Positions 29,642 to 39,784 of a DNA stretch of 64,000 nucleotides are shown one piece after another. The first letter of the stretch is position 1, and every line of letters begins with the position of its first letter. A program made the translations under genes and the position numbers. The notes under the pieces are model-generated. The model did not search any database. It saw only the letters and a list, made by a program, of their open reading frames with translations, and was not told where the DNA came from. Origin of the DNA: Cymbomonas tetramitiformis (lineage: Eukaryota > Chlorophyta > Pyramimonadophyceae > Pyramimonadales > Pyramimonadaceae); NCBI GenBank assembly GCA_001247695.2, contig LGRX02027682.1, positions 1 to 64,000 of the forward strand, read 5' to 3'.

Positions 29642-30454
29642 CCCTCGTACTCCGGGGACCCGAGTCGCTGCCCCGTGGGTGTCGGAGTGCCGGCGGACGT
29701 CGCCATAGCCAGCAACTCCTCTGTGACATCCACGTGGGCTAGCAGCTGGATCGAGCGGCTCGTCTTATCCTGGATCTGCCATAACTCCCGCTCAACCTCT
29801 ATGGCCCAAGTCAGGAGTGTGTGGCGGTCTTTACTAGCTGTCCTGCTCAGAGTCAGGACCGAAGAGTTTTGCCTCTCGGCTATAAAGAAAACTCTCCTCA
29901 TTACCTCTGGTATCAGCCCAGTAAAGAATATGTCCAATAGCTCCTCCTCTGGCACAGGAGTGGTGAGCTCGTGGATAGCCAGCATGCTCACGATGTCGTG
30001 CGCGAGGTGCACTCCATCCCAGAACTCGCGGACCGTGCGAGACTGTCTGTCCTGACTCTGACGTGCGCGACGCAGGAACGGACCAATCGACGCCATCTCC
30101 CCTTTGTCGGGCATCACTAGCCGCGCTAAGGGGACCACTATCACGTCCAGGGCGAGGCTTTTACCGTCCCGGGCTTCCTTCAACACCGAAGAAAACTCGC
30201 GGTACTCGGAGCTCAGTGAGCCGAAGCAGTGTCTGGCCACTTCCGACAGCAGGGAGTGGTCTGACAACACCGGCTCCTCACTCCCGCCCGCCAGCGTGCC
30301 CAGACACACCATTTCCATGGCGTAGCGCACTGGCTCCAACTCCCGAACCTCTGTGACTTGCCGAAGGAGCCGACCAAAGACGTGGGACGACCCCTCCACC
30401 TCCTCGTGTACGTGGTATTTGTCCACCGCCTTTTCCATGGCTTTGAGGCCTTCC
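29437..30454 (-). pseudogene. Gypsy gag core with zinc knuckle
   Basis: Capsid-like alpha-helical region (HLAHDIVSMLAIHEL, EEELLDIFFTGLIPEVMRR) followed by one CCHC knuckle, CRLCKGMDHYARDC (C-x2-C-x4-H-x4-C), which binds the RNA genome. The frame formally opens at 30501, but its first 15 residues come from the inserted TTAA-flanked element. Removing that element and one TTAA joins this frame to the gag linker at 31136 without a shift, so gag was intact at this point before insertion. Confidence 0.87.
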
Positions 30455-30458
30455 TTAA

Positions 30459-31131
30459 TGTCTATTACCCACTGGTTGGGTGGGCCCAACTTAAGAGCCA
30501 TTTAGGTTGGGTGCACCCAACTTACCCTTTGGTGGGATTATTGGGAGTTGTCGGTACCGGATCCTGGTTTTTATTAGCTCAAAATGACGGGGAACATGTC
30601 CTCTTTTACACACGCATCTACACTATTGAGCGAATCAAACTTATCCGTGAGCAATTTTGGGGAGTATGCGAGGGGGTAGGAAAAATTGTAAAATTTCCAA
30701 GTGATTTTGGGGTTTTACCTACCCATGCTACTTCAACCGAGGTTTTGAGGGTCAAGATGAACTCGGATGAAACTTTTGACAAGACACTGCAGAAAGAGCA
30801 ACTCGAGAACTTGACGACATAGGTCTCCGAATTTTCAAAGGACCTTCGAGTGTCACGGGGAGTCCCTTATATTACCCGCGTTCTTAGGTATTGTGCACCC
30901 AACCTAAGAGAAATCCGGAATATTTCATCACATACCCTATTGATACGGTCCCATTATACCCCGCAGATTGCGATCATAGAGGTATAATGCATATCCATTG
31001 TTCAAAGGGAACATAGTAGGCCATGGCCTAGCCTTGCTTTGGCACTATAAGTCCGATATTCGAGGAGTTATCGACGTTTGAAAATAGGTTCTTAGGTTGG
31101 GTGCACCCAACTTAGTGGTGGGTAATAGACA
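30459..31131. mobile_element. TTAA-flanked, piggyBac-like non-autonomous element (673 bp)
   Basis: Flanked by TTAA on both sides (30455-30458 and 31132-31135). The terminal inverted repeats start TGTCTATTACCCAC, 14 bp perfect and then imperfect, and include the palindrome TTGGGTGCACCCAA. Exact excision to a single TTAA restores the gypsy gag frame. TTAA duplication is the hallmark of piggyBac transposition. There is no transposase; the short plus-strand frames inside have no recognisable domain. Confidence 0.82.
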
Positions 31132-31135
31132 TTAA

Positions 31136-31400
31136 GGGCGTGCTGCTCGTCCTTTCGGCTCGCAAAGCGTCGTTCCCGGACGTAGCGAGAGGACTCGGTA
31201 CGGAAGGTGAAATGGCTGTCGCCATCCCCGTCCTCACCCGGATCGCCGCCAGGACCTCCGCCAGGACCCCCCGGTCCTCCTGGCCCTCCAGGATCATCAC
31301 CCCCCGAGCCTCCGGGTCCTCCATGACTGCCGACACCGTCTCCCCCGGACTCCTCCGGGGACTCGTTTGGCTCCGAGTGCTCAGGTTGAGGGACCATCCC
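31136..31400 (-). pseudogene. Gypsy gag, Gly/Pro-rich linker
   Basis: Reads MVPQPEHSEPNESPEESGG, then Gly-Gly-Pro repeats, then a basic stretch (YVRERRFASRKDEQH) leading into the TTAA insertion. It lies one frame off the upstream coiled-coil segment; the shift falls in a run of eight G (minus strand) near 31400. The open frame itself spans 31505-31092. Confidence 0.7.
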
Positions 31401-32830
31401 CCCCCGTCTCCTGGTGTGTCCGTCGCAGCAGCAAGTGGAGGCGGTGACACCACCGGAAAGCTGTCGAAAGCACCGGGCCACACGTCCGCGGAGCAAAACC
31501 CACACACCGGCAGGTACACAGTCTTCAGGAGCGCCACTGCACTTCTCTTAGTGCCCACCTGACACGTCCACATCTGCACCGGACTCTCCGCGTGCCCGCA
31601 CCCGCAACGAGCACAGTTCTCTGTGACGGTCGCCAAGGCCGCCGTGAGACTGTGAACCACCTGGGACCCGAGGACTCTGTCATTGTCCGAGACCCTCGTC
31701 TTCAGGCACTTCCTGATCTGACTGGTAGGATGCACGCACCCAGCGACCTGACCAAGGGAGCGATACCTACGGGCAGCGTCGTAAAACAGGAACTGGGCGT
31801 CGACCCCCTGTTTGCCATGCGCGACCACGTTTTCACGGAGGGCGGCGCAGACTTTTACTGGGAGGGAAACAAAGTCCCATGTGTGCGGCGGTTGCACTGC
31901 CACGCCCGCGTATGTCTCCTCCGGCGGGCTATGAACGCCCCGGTTCTCGACGTCACAGGTGACGACGGAAGCCGGCTCTACTAGCTCATGTTCCTCTCGG
32001 GAGATGGGCGTCTCCTGAACCGGACTCGACACTGCCGCTGCGGGCCCTCGAGCGTCTGACTCTGCGGGCCCCGAGGGCGAAGCCTGAACCAGGGCGAGCC
32101 TCTGGACTTGTGACTCTATGACCGCCTGCAGCCTTTCCTCTAACTGGGCCTCGGCTGACCTCCGATCTGCTGCCCGCCGCTCGTCAGAAGCTATCTGCTG
32201 AGCGACACTCTCGTCGACAGCCAACTGCCTGGCAGTCTCCCGAGCTTCTGCAGCTAGCCGGTCTGCGGCCCAGCGCTCTTCGGCAGCGCGTTGCTCGGAG
32301 ACTCTGCGCTCCTCGGCAGCGCGCTGCTCGGAGACCCTGCGCTCCTCGGCCGCTCTTTGACTTTCTTGGAGTTGCCGAGACAGCTGTTCCATGCGAGCCT
32401 CGGCAGCTGCCTCCCGAGCTTGAGACTCCTTCTGCAAGGCTTCCTTTAGCTCTTGCAGGTCCTGACTGTTCCTGCTCCAGGTGGACTCCGGGGACGACGA
32501 CGTGTGTGAGCTGTCATCTAAGGAAGTCGGACCAGGGCGCGGGGCCGAGGGTGCTCGACCGGGCTTCCTGGTGCGAGACACTGGGCGACTGGGGCCGCTC
32601 GGTCTAGGCGCCTGATTCCTGGGCCTTGGGGGTCCCACGGGATGCTCCTCCTCCGATGAGGACGAGAGGGGAGCAAACCGGTTTGCCCAGCTCCCACCGG
32701 AGGCTGCGGAACTCAGAGGTGCCGTACCTGACTTCCTAAGGCCCTTGTATGACTTCCGGGTGCTGCCGCTAATCCTGGCGGCAGCAACGACCGCTCTCCT
32801 TACCTCCTGGAGGTCCATTCCTCGGTTCAC
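31400..32830 (-). pseudogene. Gypsy gag N-terminal region, coiled coil and Cys-rich patch
   Basis: Starts MNRGMDLQEVRRAVVAAARI. A Ser/Pro-rich region is followed by a long coiled coil (about residues 125-260) built of repeated AAEERRVSEQR heptad blocks. Further on is a cysteine-containing patch, NCARCGCGHAESPVQMWTCQ, with CGFC downstream, possibly metal-binding. It lies directly upstream of recognisable gag on the same strand, so it is taken as the start of the same polyprotein. The last 90 residues of the open frame (to 31112) are probably out of register. Confidence 0.65.
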
Positions 32831-33306
32831 ACATCGCGCCTACCCCGTCATCGAAATGCGAACGTCATTTTCAGTTATGGCACTCCAATTTAGTGATTGT
32901 TAACGCCGAAAATCGCCCGCGCCTGACATGCGTTCTGGACGCGAGTACTCTGTGTACGTACACACCACCGCCACGTGGCGGCGAGTAATTTTAACGGAAA
33001 TGATGTTTTTTGAAAATGTTTTTTTACGGCGCACGCTCTGAGCTTCCTCCGAGGACTAGTTTCAGGCAGTTTAGCTCCGGTAGTCTATTTAGTCGGTGAG
33101 TCGGGCGTTAGTTTAAGGCAACTTCGCGGGAATATAGCGAAAAAAAGAAACGCGTAAGGGGTGTTTCTGTGTCAAGAAATCTAGAACAATTTGTGTTGTG
33201 AAAAAACTACGCGTTCTCGAATTCCTGTTCTATTCCTCTACCTTGCGCGTTTTTGTGTGTTCATCCCAAGGGCTCCAAGTTTGCCCGAAACCCGTAATTC
33301 TACCCT
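32831..33306. other. Spacer between gypsy gag and the DDE element
   Basis: No gene and no clear LTR. This is where the left terminus of the two-gene element and the gypsy leader should lie, but I could not find terminal repeats by eye. Confidence 0.5.
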
Positions 33307-34083
33307 GTGCACTACATGAACTGTCCTACCTGTCATCTCGACTCTAGGCGGCAAGAGTATGCCCGCAGGGATCCTGAGACCAGAAATCAACAGTGTATTT
33401 GTTGTTCGAAGGTTATAGGCCGACCGGTTGTAGCAGTGGACCCCACAAAATTTCTCATCCACGCAAGCAACAACACTTTCAAGGCCTTGAAAGGCCGCTG
33501 TGGAAGTTGCAAGTGGTTCACTGTTCAGAATTTCCCAGTAGAAGTATTCGAATACTTACTGGAAAAGTCAGTGGGTCACTCACCCCATCGTTGGACAAGC
33601 AAGACAGGGTCGCATATTAGTCTTAAGGTCACAACCCAAGGATTCATAGATAAGCTATTTAGCTTTGAAAAGTTACACCCAACAAAGGGTCTAGGTTCAT
33701 TCAAGTTGCTCAGCAGTGGTGAGCTAGTTGGTGTCGCCCCGCCAGTAATCCTCAAGCATAGCCTCTTAGAAAGCGGGCTCGCCAAGCTAAAGGTCAACTA
33801 CCAAGTAGTCCTTTTTAATAAGGCCGGTATCATTCGCTTAGGCAAGCGTTTCCCCGAGGGCAAACGTTGGTGGGGGTGCAAGATCACAGCGCCGAAAAAA
33901 CTCATCGTCCAAGCAGTCGCTTTGAAGCCCAGTCAGTTCGTAGATGCGGGTCTTGCAGTCGACCCGAAGCTTGTTCAGTCTGGGAAAGACATACGCAAGG
34001 AAGCACGTGAGAATAGGTGGAAGAAGGGCCTCGCCGATTGGGAGGTGGAATACATCCAGTCCAAGTTCCAGTCCAAGAATGGT
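33307..34083 (+). CDS. Cysteine-rich partner protein of the DDE element
   Basis: Not recognised by family. The first 80 residues carry three CxxC pairs (CPTC, CICC, CGSC), suggesting zinc binding; the rest is basic with mixed helix and strand (KLFSFEKLHPTKGL, RWWGCKITAPKKL). The frame is open to 34221, but a strong 5' splice site (GAATG-GTAAGT at 34080-34088) suggests the exon ends at about 34081; beyond it the frame only mirrors the transposase on the other strand. It converges with the transposase gene, and the two are probably the two genes of one cut-and-paste element. A role as DNA-binding accessory is a guess. Confidence 0.6.
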
Positions 34084-34089
34084 AAGTTA

Positions 34090-36342
34090 TCAACACGCAC
34101 CTGTGGTGGCCATGGCCGCTGTTGCTCTCAATATTTTTTTCCGTTCATATTGCCTATCCACTCTGGCTGCTTTGTGCTTCGATATTTTTTTCTTCGCCAC
34201 GTGCACCTTCATGCTCTGTGATGTGCGACTCGTCTTATTTTTTTCTCCCATCTTGCGCCTGTTGTTCATGCTGTGCAGGTCCCGCTTCCGAACCGAGTGG
34301 AAGTGCTCCAGCCCCTCGGTGCTAAGGTCAATCACGTCCCCATACTCTTCCACCCACTCCGGAAAATGTTCATATGCGATGTGTGCATACACAGGCACCT
34401 TGTCCTCACTCAGCGCGGTGCTGAACGCCACAATATATGCTTTCGCAAGCGCCTTTATCTCGAGTGATTTTCTGAGGCGTCCCTCTTTGGTTTGCTCTTC
34501 CAGGGACAATCGCTCGCAAAAGGCGTTCCACAACGCCTTCAACGCCTCCCAACACGCGACGAAGTATACGAAGTCTTCATCGTCACGGTCCAAACCGGTA
34601 AGCATCACTGGCTCGTAGTGGTCGAACATACTCTTGCATTCACGGCCGATTAGCTTAGGCTTCTTCTCGTAGTCCAAGTCTTGTCGAGCGCTTTGCTTTG
34701 TAACTTGTATGTAGCACCCCACCAGCTCTTGTAGGATGGCCGCGACGGCATCCACCAGAGCTTGGGTAGTAGCAAAACGCATGACCGACTCTTCGAGTAG
34801 CTCCTTGATGAGGTTTAGGAAAAGGTGTAGAGTGTCGGCCACGTGCTTTCTCACCTCCACGAAGTTTCCCAACAAGACAGGCGTATGATGGCGGTGCCCG
34901 TAATGAAGCTTGGCGTGCTCTGTATGGTCTGACTTGTTTGTGAGGGTCTCGTTGTTCAACTCCTCAGGCGATTCGAAGATTGTGTCGCAGTCCAAGCAAG
35001 TCCACGGAAACGTCATCTCCAAATGCGGTAAGTGAGCTCTCTCGAGGGAGTTCTTCACAGTACGTCGTTCGCACGTTACTGTGACGTCCCCAAACTTCCC
35101 CCTCGCGCATATACACCATGGTCAAGGGCATTTGCAAGCACACGTAGCTAGGCCGATTAAGGTGTTCAGCCACTTTAGATCACCGCCTGCGGTATAGGTG
35201 ACATCTATAAGTCGATTTCCCACACGAATCCCACCTAACGATCGGATCTCGGCCATCTCATTCAGCATACGCTTACAGTGTCGTTTGATATCTAAATAGT
35301 CCTCTTTCCCTTCGTAAATTAGTAAGGCATTTTGTGATAGCGGAGAGTTAGGACGATAGGAAGCTGGACGGTCCCCAGCTTCGCGTAGTACCTTGAACAC
35401 GACGGCCACTTGTGATACGTGCCGGAAAACCGAAGCGCCGTCTCCATCTATTTGTACATGCACATACTCGTGTGCGACGGGGTGGGCAGTTAGGTACTCG
35501 ATCAGAGCTTGGGTGAAAGAGATGGTAACGCGTTGCGAGTCCTCTGTGACCTCAGGTACGGATTCGAGATACAACTCCTTCATGAGCTTCACTGTCGAGT
35601 TCTTGCTGGACAGTGCTGGGAACGGCACACCAGGTGAGATCAGAATTCTCCGATATTTATCCGTCTCCTCTTCGTACACATCTGATAGGGCATGGATAAG
35701 GTATTGGTATTTCCGTTCGCTGAGCTCCAAGCGCAGTCGAATAGCCAATCCGGTAGCTGCATCCCAACGCGCTTCAATTTTCCGGACAGTGCGTTTTTCA
35801 ATTTTCCGGGACACTTCAGGAGTGCTTTTCACTGCTGCTTTTAGCACTCCACGATATGGGACCCGGCGAAGTAGCAACACGAGTGCTCGATGCGCATTGT
35901 GAGTAGAGCTGAAATTAGAGCTCAACCAGTCATCGATGTCCTTTGCCATGAGCTGAGCATATCGGACGTCGGTTTTGGCAAGTGTAGTTGTAGTTTGTGT
36001 TGCTACCCGCTCGTCAATAGTGGCAGCGGGAGTGTTTGGTGCCCGTTCCTTACTGAGGGCTGACTTCAGGCGTCGATTCTCTGCTTGGAGCTTAGTGATG
36101 CGGGCCTCTAGCTCAATGACTTTCTCTGCGAGTTGAGATCTTGAATCCTCAACTGCAGCAAATTGAACCCGAAGTGTCTGAAGAGAAGCTGCTGTAGTTT
36201 GTGGCCGTGTTGTGACAGGCGGTTCGGCAGCATCAGCACCGTCATCACCGTTTGCACCGTCACCAGCGCTCTTGCTCGCTTGTGCTTGAATGTTGTCAGC
36301 CCCCTTTAAAAACGGGGCACCTGGCTTCTTTTTTGGTGGCAT
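34090..36342 (-). pseudogene. DDE-type transposase, one in-frame TGA
   Basis: Two open frames (36342-35122 and 35058-34090) lie in the same reading frame, separated by a single TGA at 35122-35124, giving about 750 codons. Residues 1-75 are low-complexity; about 75-95 form a coiled coil. A likely first catalytic Asp is in HVQIDGDGASVFR and a second in TAGGDLKWLNTLIG; just after that a Cys cluster (CACKCP, stop, PWC) resembles a zinc site. A helical DTLHLFLNLIKEL block follows, and the last acidic residue may be Glu in STEGLEHFHSVRKR. GGD-plus-Cys-cluster and DxLHLFL recall an uncharacterised transposase family I associate with cnidarians and other animals; that is from memory. TGA could be a C-to-T change of CGA. 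Confidence 0.7.
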
Positions 36343-36813
36343 ATCCGAACAGGGTTTTCAACTATTTGTAGTATGTGAAGTGAGAGGGCTAACACTGTAT
36401 TTTGGCCCTATATATGTTAAACCGTGGCATACACGCTTTATGGGAGCAGTCAATAGTGTGCAAACTCAGGGTTTCCGTCCATAACCCTGTGCGCATGGGT
36501 TGCACAACATATGCACAACTTCATAAACATATGTACCATTGCAAACATATGATGCCTACATGTATTTAACATTATAGGATAATTTGTGCCCGATGTACAT
36601 CATCCGACAAGCCCCATTTGTTTGCACAGGATGCAAATGACCCTTGTTGCATGGTGATAGTTGCATTGGGTACCCTAACTTTTGTACCATTTAATGATAA
36701 TTTATTGCGATTCAGCAAAATCGGATATTACCATCGAATTTCTCGACATCAAGTTACTTTAGAACGCCTAACATGTGACCTGTATATGAATATATTATGT
36801 AAGTTAATGAACC
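36343..36813. other. Non-coding spacer right of the transposase gene
   Basis: AT-rich, with no ORF of note. It includes ATG-rich repeats of catatg around 36500-36550. It probably contains the right end of the DDE element; no inverted repeat matching the left side was visible. Confidence 0.5.
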
Positions 36814-38187
36814 CTAACCCAAGATCGTTTTTAGACCCCCCGTAGGTGCGATGTGCACTATCTCCCCTGGTCTGCAGACGTTGATGGCAAAGGCGGAGAA
36901 TCTACACCTCCCAAGGGAGTTGTGAGGGTCCTCGCGCTTTTGCTGCATCAATTCCTTGGACTCGGAGACTGACTTCTGGTGGACCTCCAGACGATAAGCG
37001 CCGTCGTCGGAGAGCCCATGGTCCTTGAACTGGAACCACATTACCCCTGACAGTGGGTGGTCTTTCCCCAGGCGCTTTAGGCCTCGACGGATGTCTTGCC
37101 ACCAAGATTCCTGGTCGGAATCCGAGAGGGAGCGGACGTCAGGTGAGGCTCCCGCTTTCCTTACTGGACGGCGGGCACTCGTTCCCTGGGACGAGTCCGA
37201 GCTGACTGGGGTCGCCCTGGGGAGTCGGCGCCACTCGCGGAGACACCTCCCGACCATCTGAGTCATCCGATGGCTCCGGGCTCCAACCCACCAGGTGCTC
37301 CTCTCCCTGGCGAGCATCGTTTGCTGGCGCCATGCCATGAAGGCGGCCCCAGCTCGACGTCGACTGCCCCTGAGCCACAGACCTTGCGACTGGACGACTC
37401 GCTGGCGCCACGCCACGAAGGCGGACTCGACTCGACGCCGACTGCCTCTGACAAACAGGCCCTGAAGTTGGGCAACTTGCTGGGTGACGACCTTCCAGGT
37501 CTGGAATGCCAGGCGCCGGAGTTCGCGCTGATACGCTGACCGGTCCGCTCTGGCCTTCCATGCGACCCACGCAAGCCGCGCGGTTGCGCGCTGACGAGCT
37601 AGCAGGGAGACTCTCGCGCGTCGTTGCGCTGAGTCCAGCGCCCAGGTACTCCACTGACGGAGGGCCAATGCAAGCACGGATTGACGTTGCTCCCCTCGCC
37701 AATCTGGCTTGAGCCGGATGCGGGCCTCGTGCTCCCTTGACTGGACGACGTCCAGCAGCTCTGAGCGCCGGACATCGTCAAACTCCTCTTCTGCAGGGGA
37801 GCTACAGTCACTAGCTCGGTAAATCTCCAAGCGCCCTGGGGCGCTGGTGAGATTCCCTTGCTCACACCCCACGAGGGGAGAGAGGGAGGGCGTTACCGGT
37901 TCCGGCACCGGCTCCTGACGGACGAGCCTACTACCCGCACTCCTGCTGGACGCAGGGGGCGGGGAGAAGGGGGCTGCTGAGGGGTTCAGACCCTTAGCAG
38001 AGCGGTCCGAGTCCGACTCTGAGCTGGCGCTCGCCGCCGGTGCCGGAGCTCCGGACGACGCACGCCTCCGGCGCGCCGGTTGCCGTAGTGTAGAGCTCAA
38101 TGCGAGCTCGGACACAGGCTCGGCCCCACTGACTCTTGCTGGTGAGGGGGTTCCCGGTAGTGAGGCCCTGGGGGGCTCACCCGACAA
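36814..38187 (-). CDS. Protein with Sfi1-like tryptophan repeats
   Basis: 457 residues. The first 130 are Ser/Pro/Ala-rich. Residues about 145-175 (SREHEARIRLKPDWRGE) resemble the stretch that precedes the gypsy reverse transcriptase at 26.6 kb (SRECKAGIRLRPDWNG). Then six or so helical repeats of 25-30 residues follow, each with a Trp: LRQWSTWAL, AWVAWKAR, AFQTWKVV, AFVAWRQR, AFMAWRQQ, CLREWRRL. This is the spacing of Sfi1/centrin-binding repeats, or it may only be a repeated basic helix. The C-terminal third has no known domain. The shared motif and the neighbourhood suggest part of a gypsy-related polyprotein, not a host gene. Several overlapping plus-strand frames are shadows. Confidence 0.55.
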   Translation of the reverse strand: MSGEPPRASLPGTPSPARVSGAEPVSELALSSTLRQPARRRRASSGAPAPAASASSESDSDRSAKGLNPSAAPFSPPPASSRSAGSRLVRQEPVPEPVTPSLSPLVGCEQGNLTSAPGRLEIYRASDCSSPAEEEFDDVRRSELLDVVQSREHEARIRLKPDWRGEQRQSVLALALRQWSTWALDSAQRRARVSLLARQRATARLAWVAWKARADRSAYQRELRRLAFQTWKVVTQQVAQLQGLFVRGSRRRVESAFVAWRQRVVQSQGLWLRGSRRRAGAAFMAWRQQTMLARERSTWWVGARSHRMTQMVGRCLREWRRLPRATPVSSDSSQGTSARRPVRKAGASPDVRSLSDSDQESWWQDIRRGLKRLGKDHPLSGVMWFQFKDHGLSDDGAYRLEVHQKSVSESKELMQQKREDPHNSLGRCRFSAFAINVCRPGEIVHIAPTGGLKTILG

Positions 38188-39630
38188 CCCCGGGGGGGCC
38201 CCTCAGAGGCATATACACCGGTGTAGCCTCGGGCGGGGGCTCCACCGCCGTATTGGCGTGCGATTACACGCCGCACTCCCCCCTCCTTTCACCGGAGCGC
38301 CAATCCCGGCCGTCCGACCTGCCAGCCGCGCCCCAGAACTCCGAAGAGCCCTGGCCGACTGACAGGCCCGCAGCGCGAGATCCTGACTGACCGGACCCTC
38401 CGGCCGAGCCGGGGGCGGCGCCGGCCCGACCCCTCCCACGACGACCCGACCGACCGAGGAATTCCTCTCCATCCGAATACATTATGCGTGCTATGCGTGC
38501 AATCTAAGTAAGTGGAAGTGCGTTACGCTACGCGCGGCAACCAGCACCCGCCGATCCAGAAATTCACCACTTGTGCGCGAGCACAAGCAGCTTACACCGG
38601 CCGAAGCGCGGCAATATCCGGAGAAGAGGGGACCAGAAGACCAAAACTAGAGGCACGCGAGATCTCAAACCGACCCCGAATTTCAGCAAAAGCTACGCAA
38701 GATTTAAAAAAACTGCGCAGCGCTTCCGCCGCAAAGGGTCGAAATTGCTGAAAAACTGGAGCAATTTGGTCTCGGGGTACCTGCGGAGTGCTAAATTACG
38801 GCTTAAGGCCGTGAGTGCTTATGCGTGCTAAGAAAAGGCAACGCGCGCACCCCAAAAGATTGACGTCGAGCTGAATTCCTTCACTCCAACGCGGCTCCAA
38901 GGGGACCTGGAACCATCAAACGCAACCAACGCCGCGGAACGCAAGCACAAGCACAGGCATTCCCGATTTCGTAGAAGGCGCTAGGCTAGCGAATCTCGCA
39001 AGGCAAGGTTGCATTCAATCAGAATTGCGCAAAAGATCAAGGAAGCAACGCGGAAAAAACGGACTAATTACCATTTTGTGGGAGTCTACACTCTTGCTTC
39101 TTCTCTTCTTTACACTTTCGGACTTATCTTATTCTAACTATTAAACGACCGCACGAGGTGTGTTTTCGATACTACGACGGTCCACTATCCGGAATACGGT
39201 TTCGTTATTCACTTCAAGCATGCTTTCAATGTATGCTTTCAATACACATATACAGCGGTTACGGTTTCGTACACTTATTATGTTACTTTCATTCAGTTCA
39301 GTTCTCATCTCCGAAACTGGTTACACTTAGAGTTCTTATACATTCACGAACTCTTTCCATAACTCAACTGTACTGAGTACTCCGTACAACAGGCTAGGCA
39401 CCTCACATCAACATTATTCTGATCGGTCCTACTGTACTCCGTACTGAGTACTCTTGCGTTTTGTACTTAGCCGTTTTTCTTGCTCTTGTGCTTGCCTCCT
39501 AGCACAGCAGGCACCACATGCCAGGTATCAGGTTCTCGGGTAGAGAGAACATATTCACGCCATGCATCAGTGAGCGGATGTCAAAGAAACGCATATGCGG
39601 GTGGGAGTCTTCGGGATATTCCGAGGTAGA
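38188..39630. other. Non-coding stretch
   Basis: GC-rich to 38480, then AT-richer. TATGCGTGCTA occurs at 38484 and 38820 and might be an 11-bp duplication around a 325-bp insertion. No gene recognised. Confidence 0.5.
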
Positions 39631-39639
39631 TAATGTTCA

Positions 39640-39784
39640 CAGCACAGCACCGCACCGCACCGCACAGCACAGCACGGCACGCACCGCACCGCACCGCACC
39701 GCACAGACACAGCCGGGCACAAGCAGTAAAGAGGTACAAAGACAAAGCACAGCACAGCACAGCACAGCACAGCACAGCACAACA
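39640..39784. repeat. GCACA/GCACC pentanucleotide microsatellite
   Basis: Two runs, (cagca/ccgca)n at 39642-39710 and (cagca)n at 39747-39780, separated by 35 bp of unique sequence. Confidence 0.95.

Larger units (their letters stand above)
25540..32830 (-). mobile_element. Truncated Ty3/gypsy element
   Basis: Minus-strand order: gag (coiled coil, Gly/Pro linker, core, zinc knuckle), aspartic protease, reverse transcriptase, start of RNase H. It breaks off at 25540 within RNase H, against an LTR fragment of another element; integrase and the 3' LTR are missing. A 673-bp element interrupts gag. Several frame breaks fall in G/C runs. Confidence 0.88.

Noticed and set aside
38484..38830. 325-bp insertion flanked by TATGCGTGCTA
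   Set aside because: The 11-bp match is suggestive, but no SINE, TIR or coding feature lies between; not enough to call an element.
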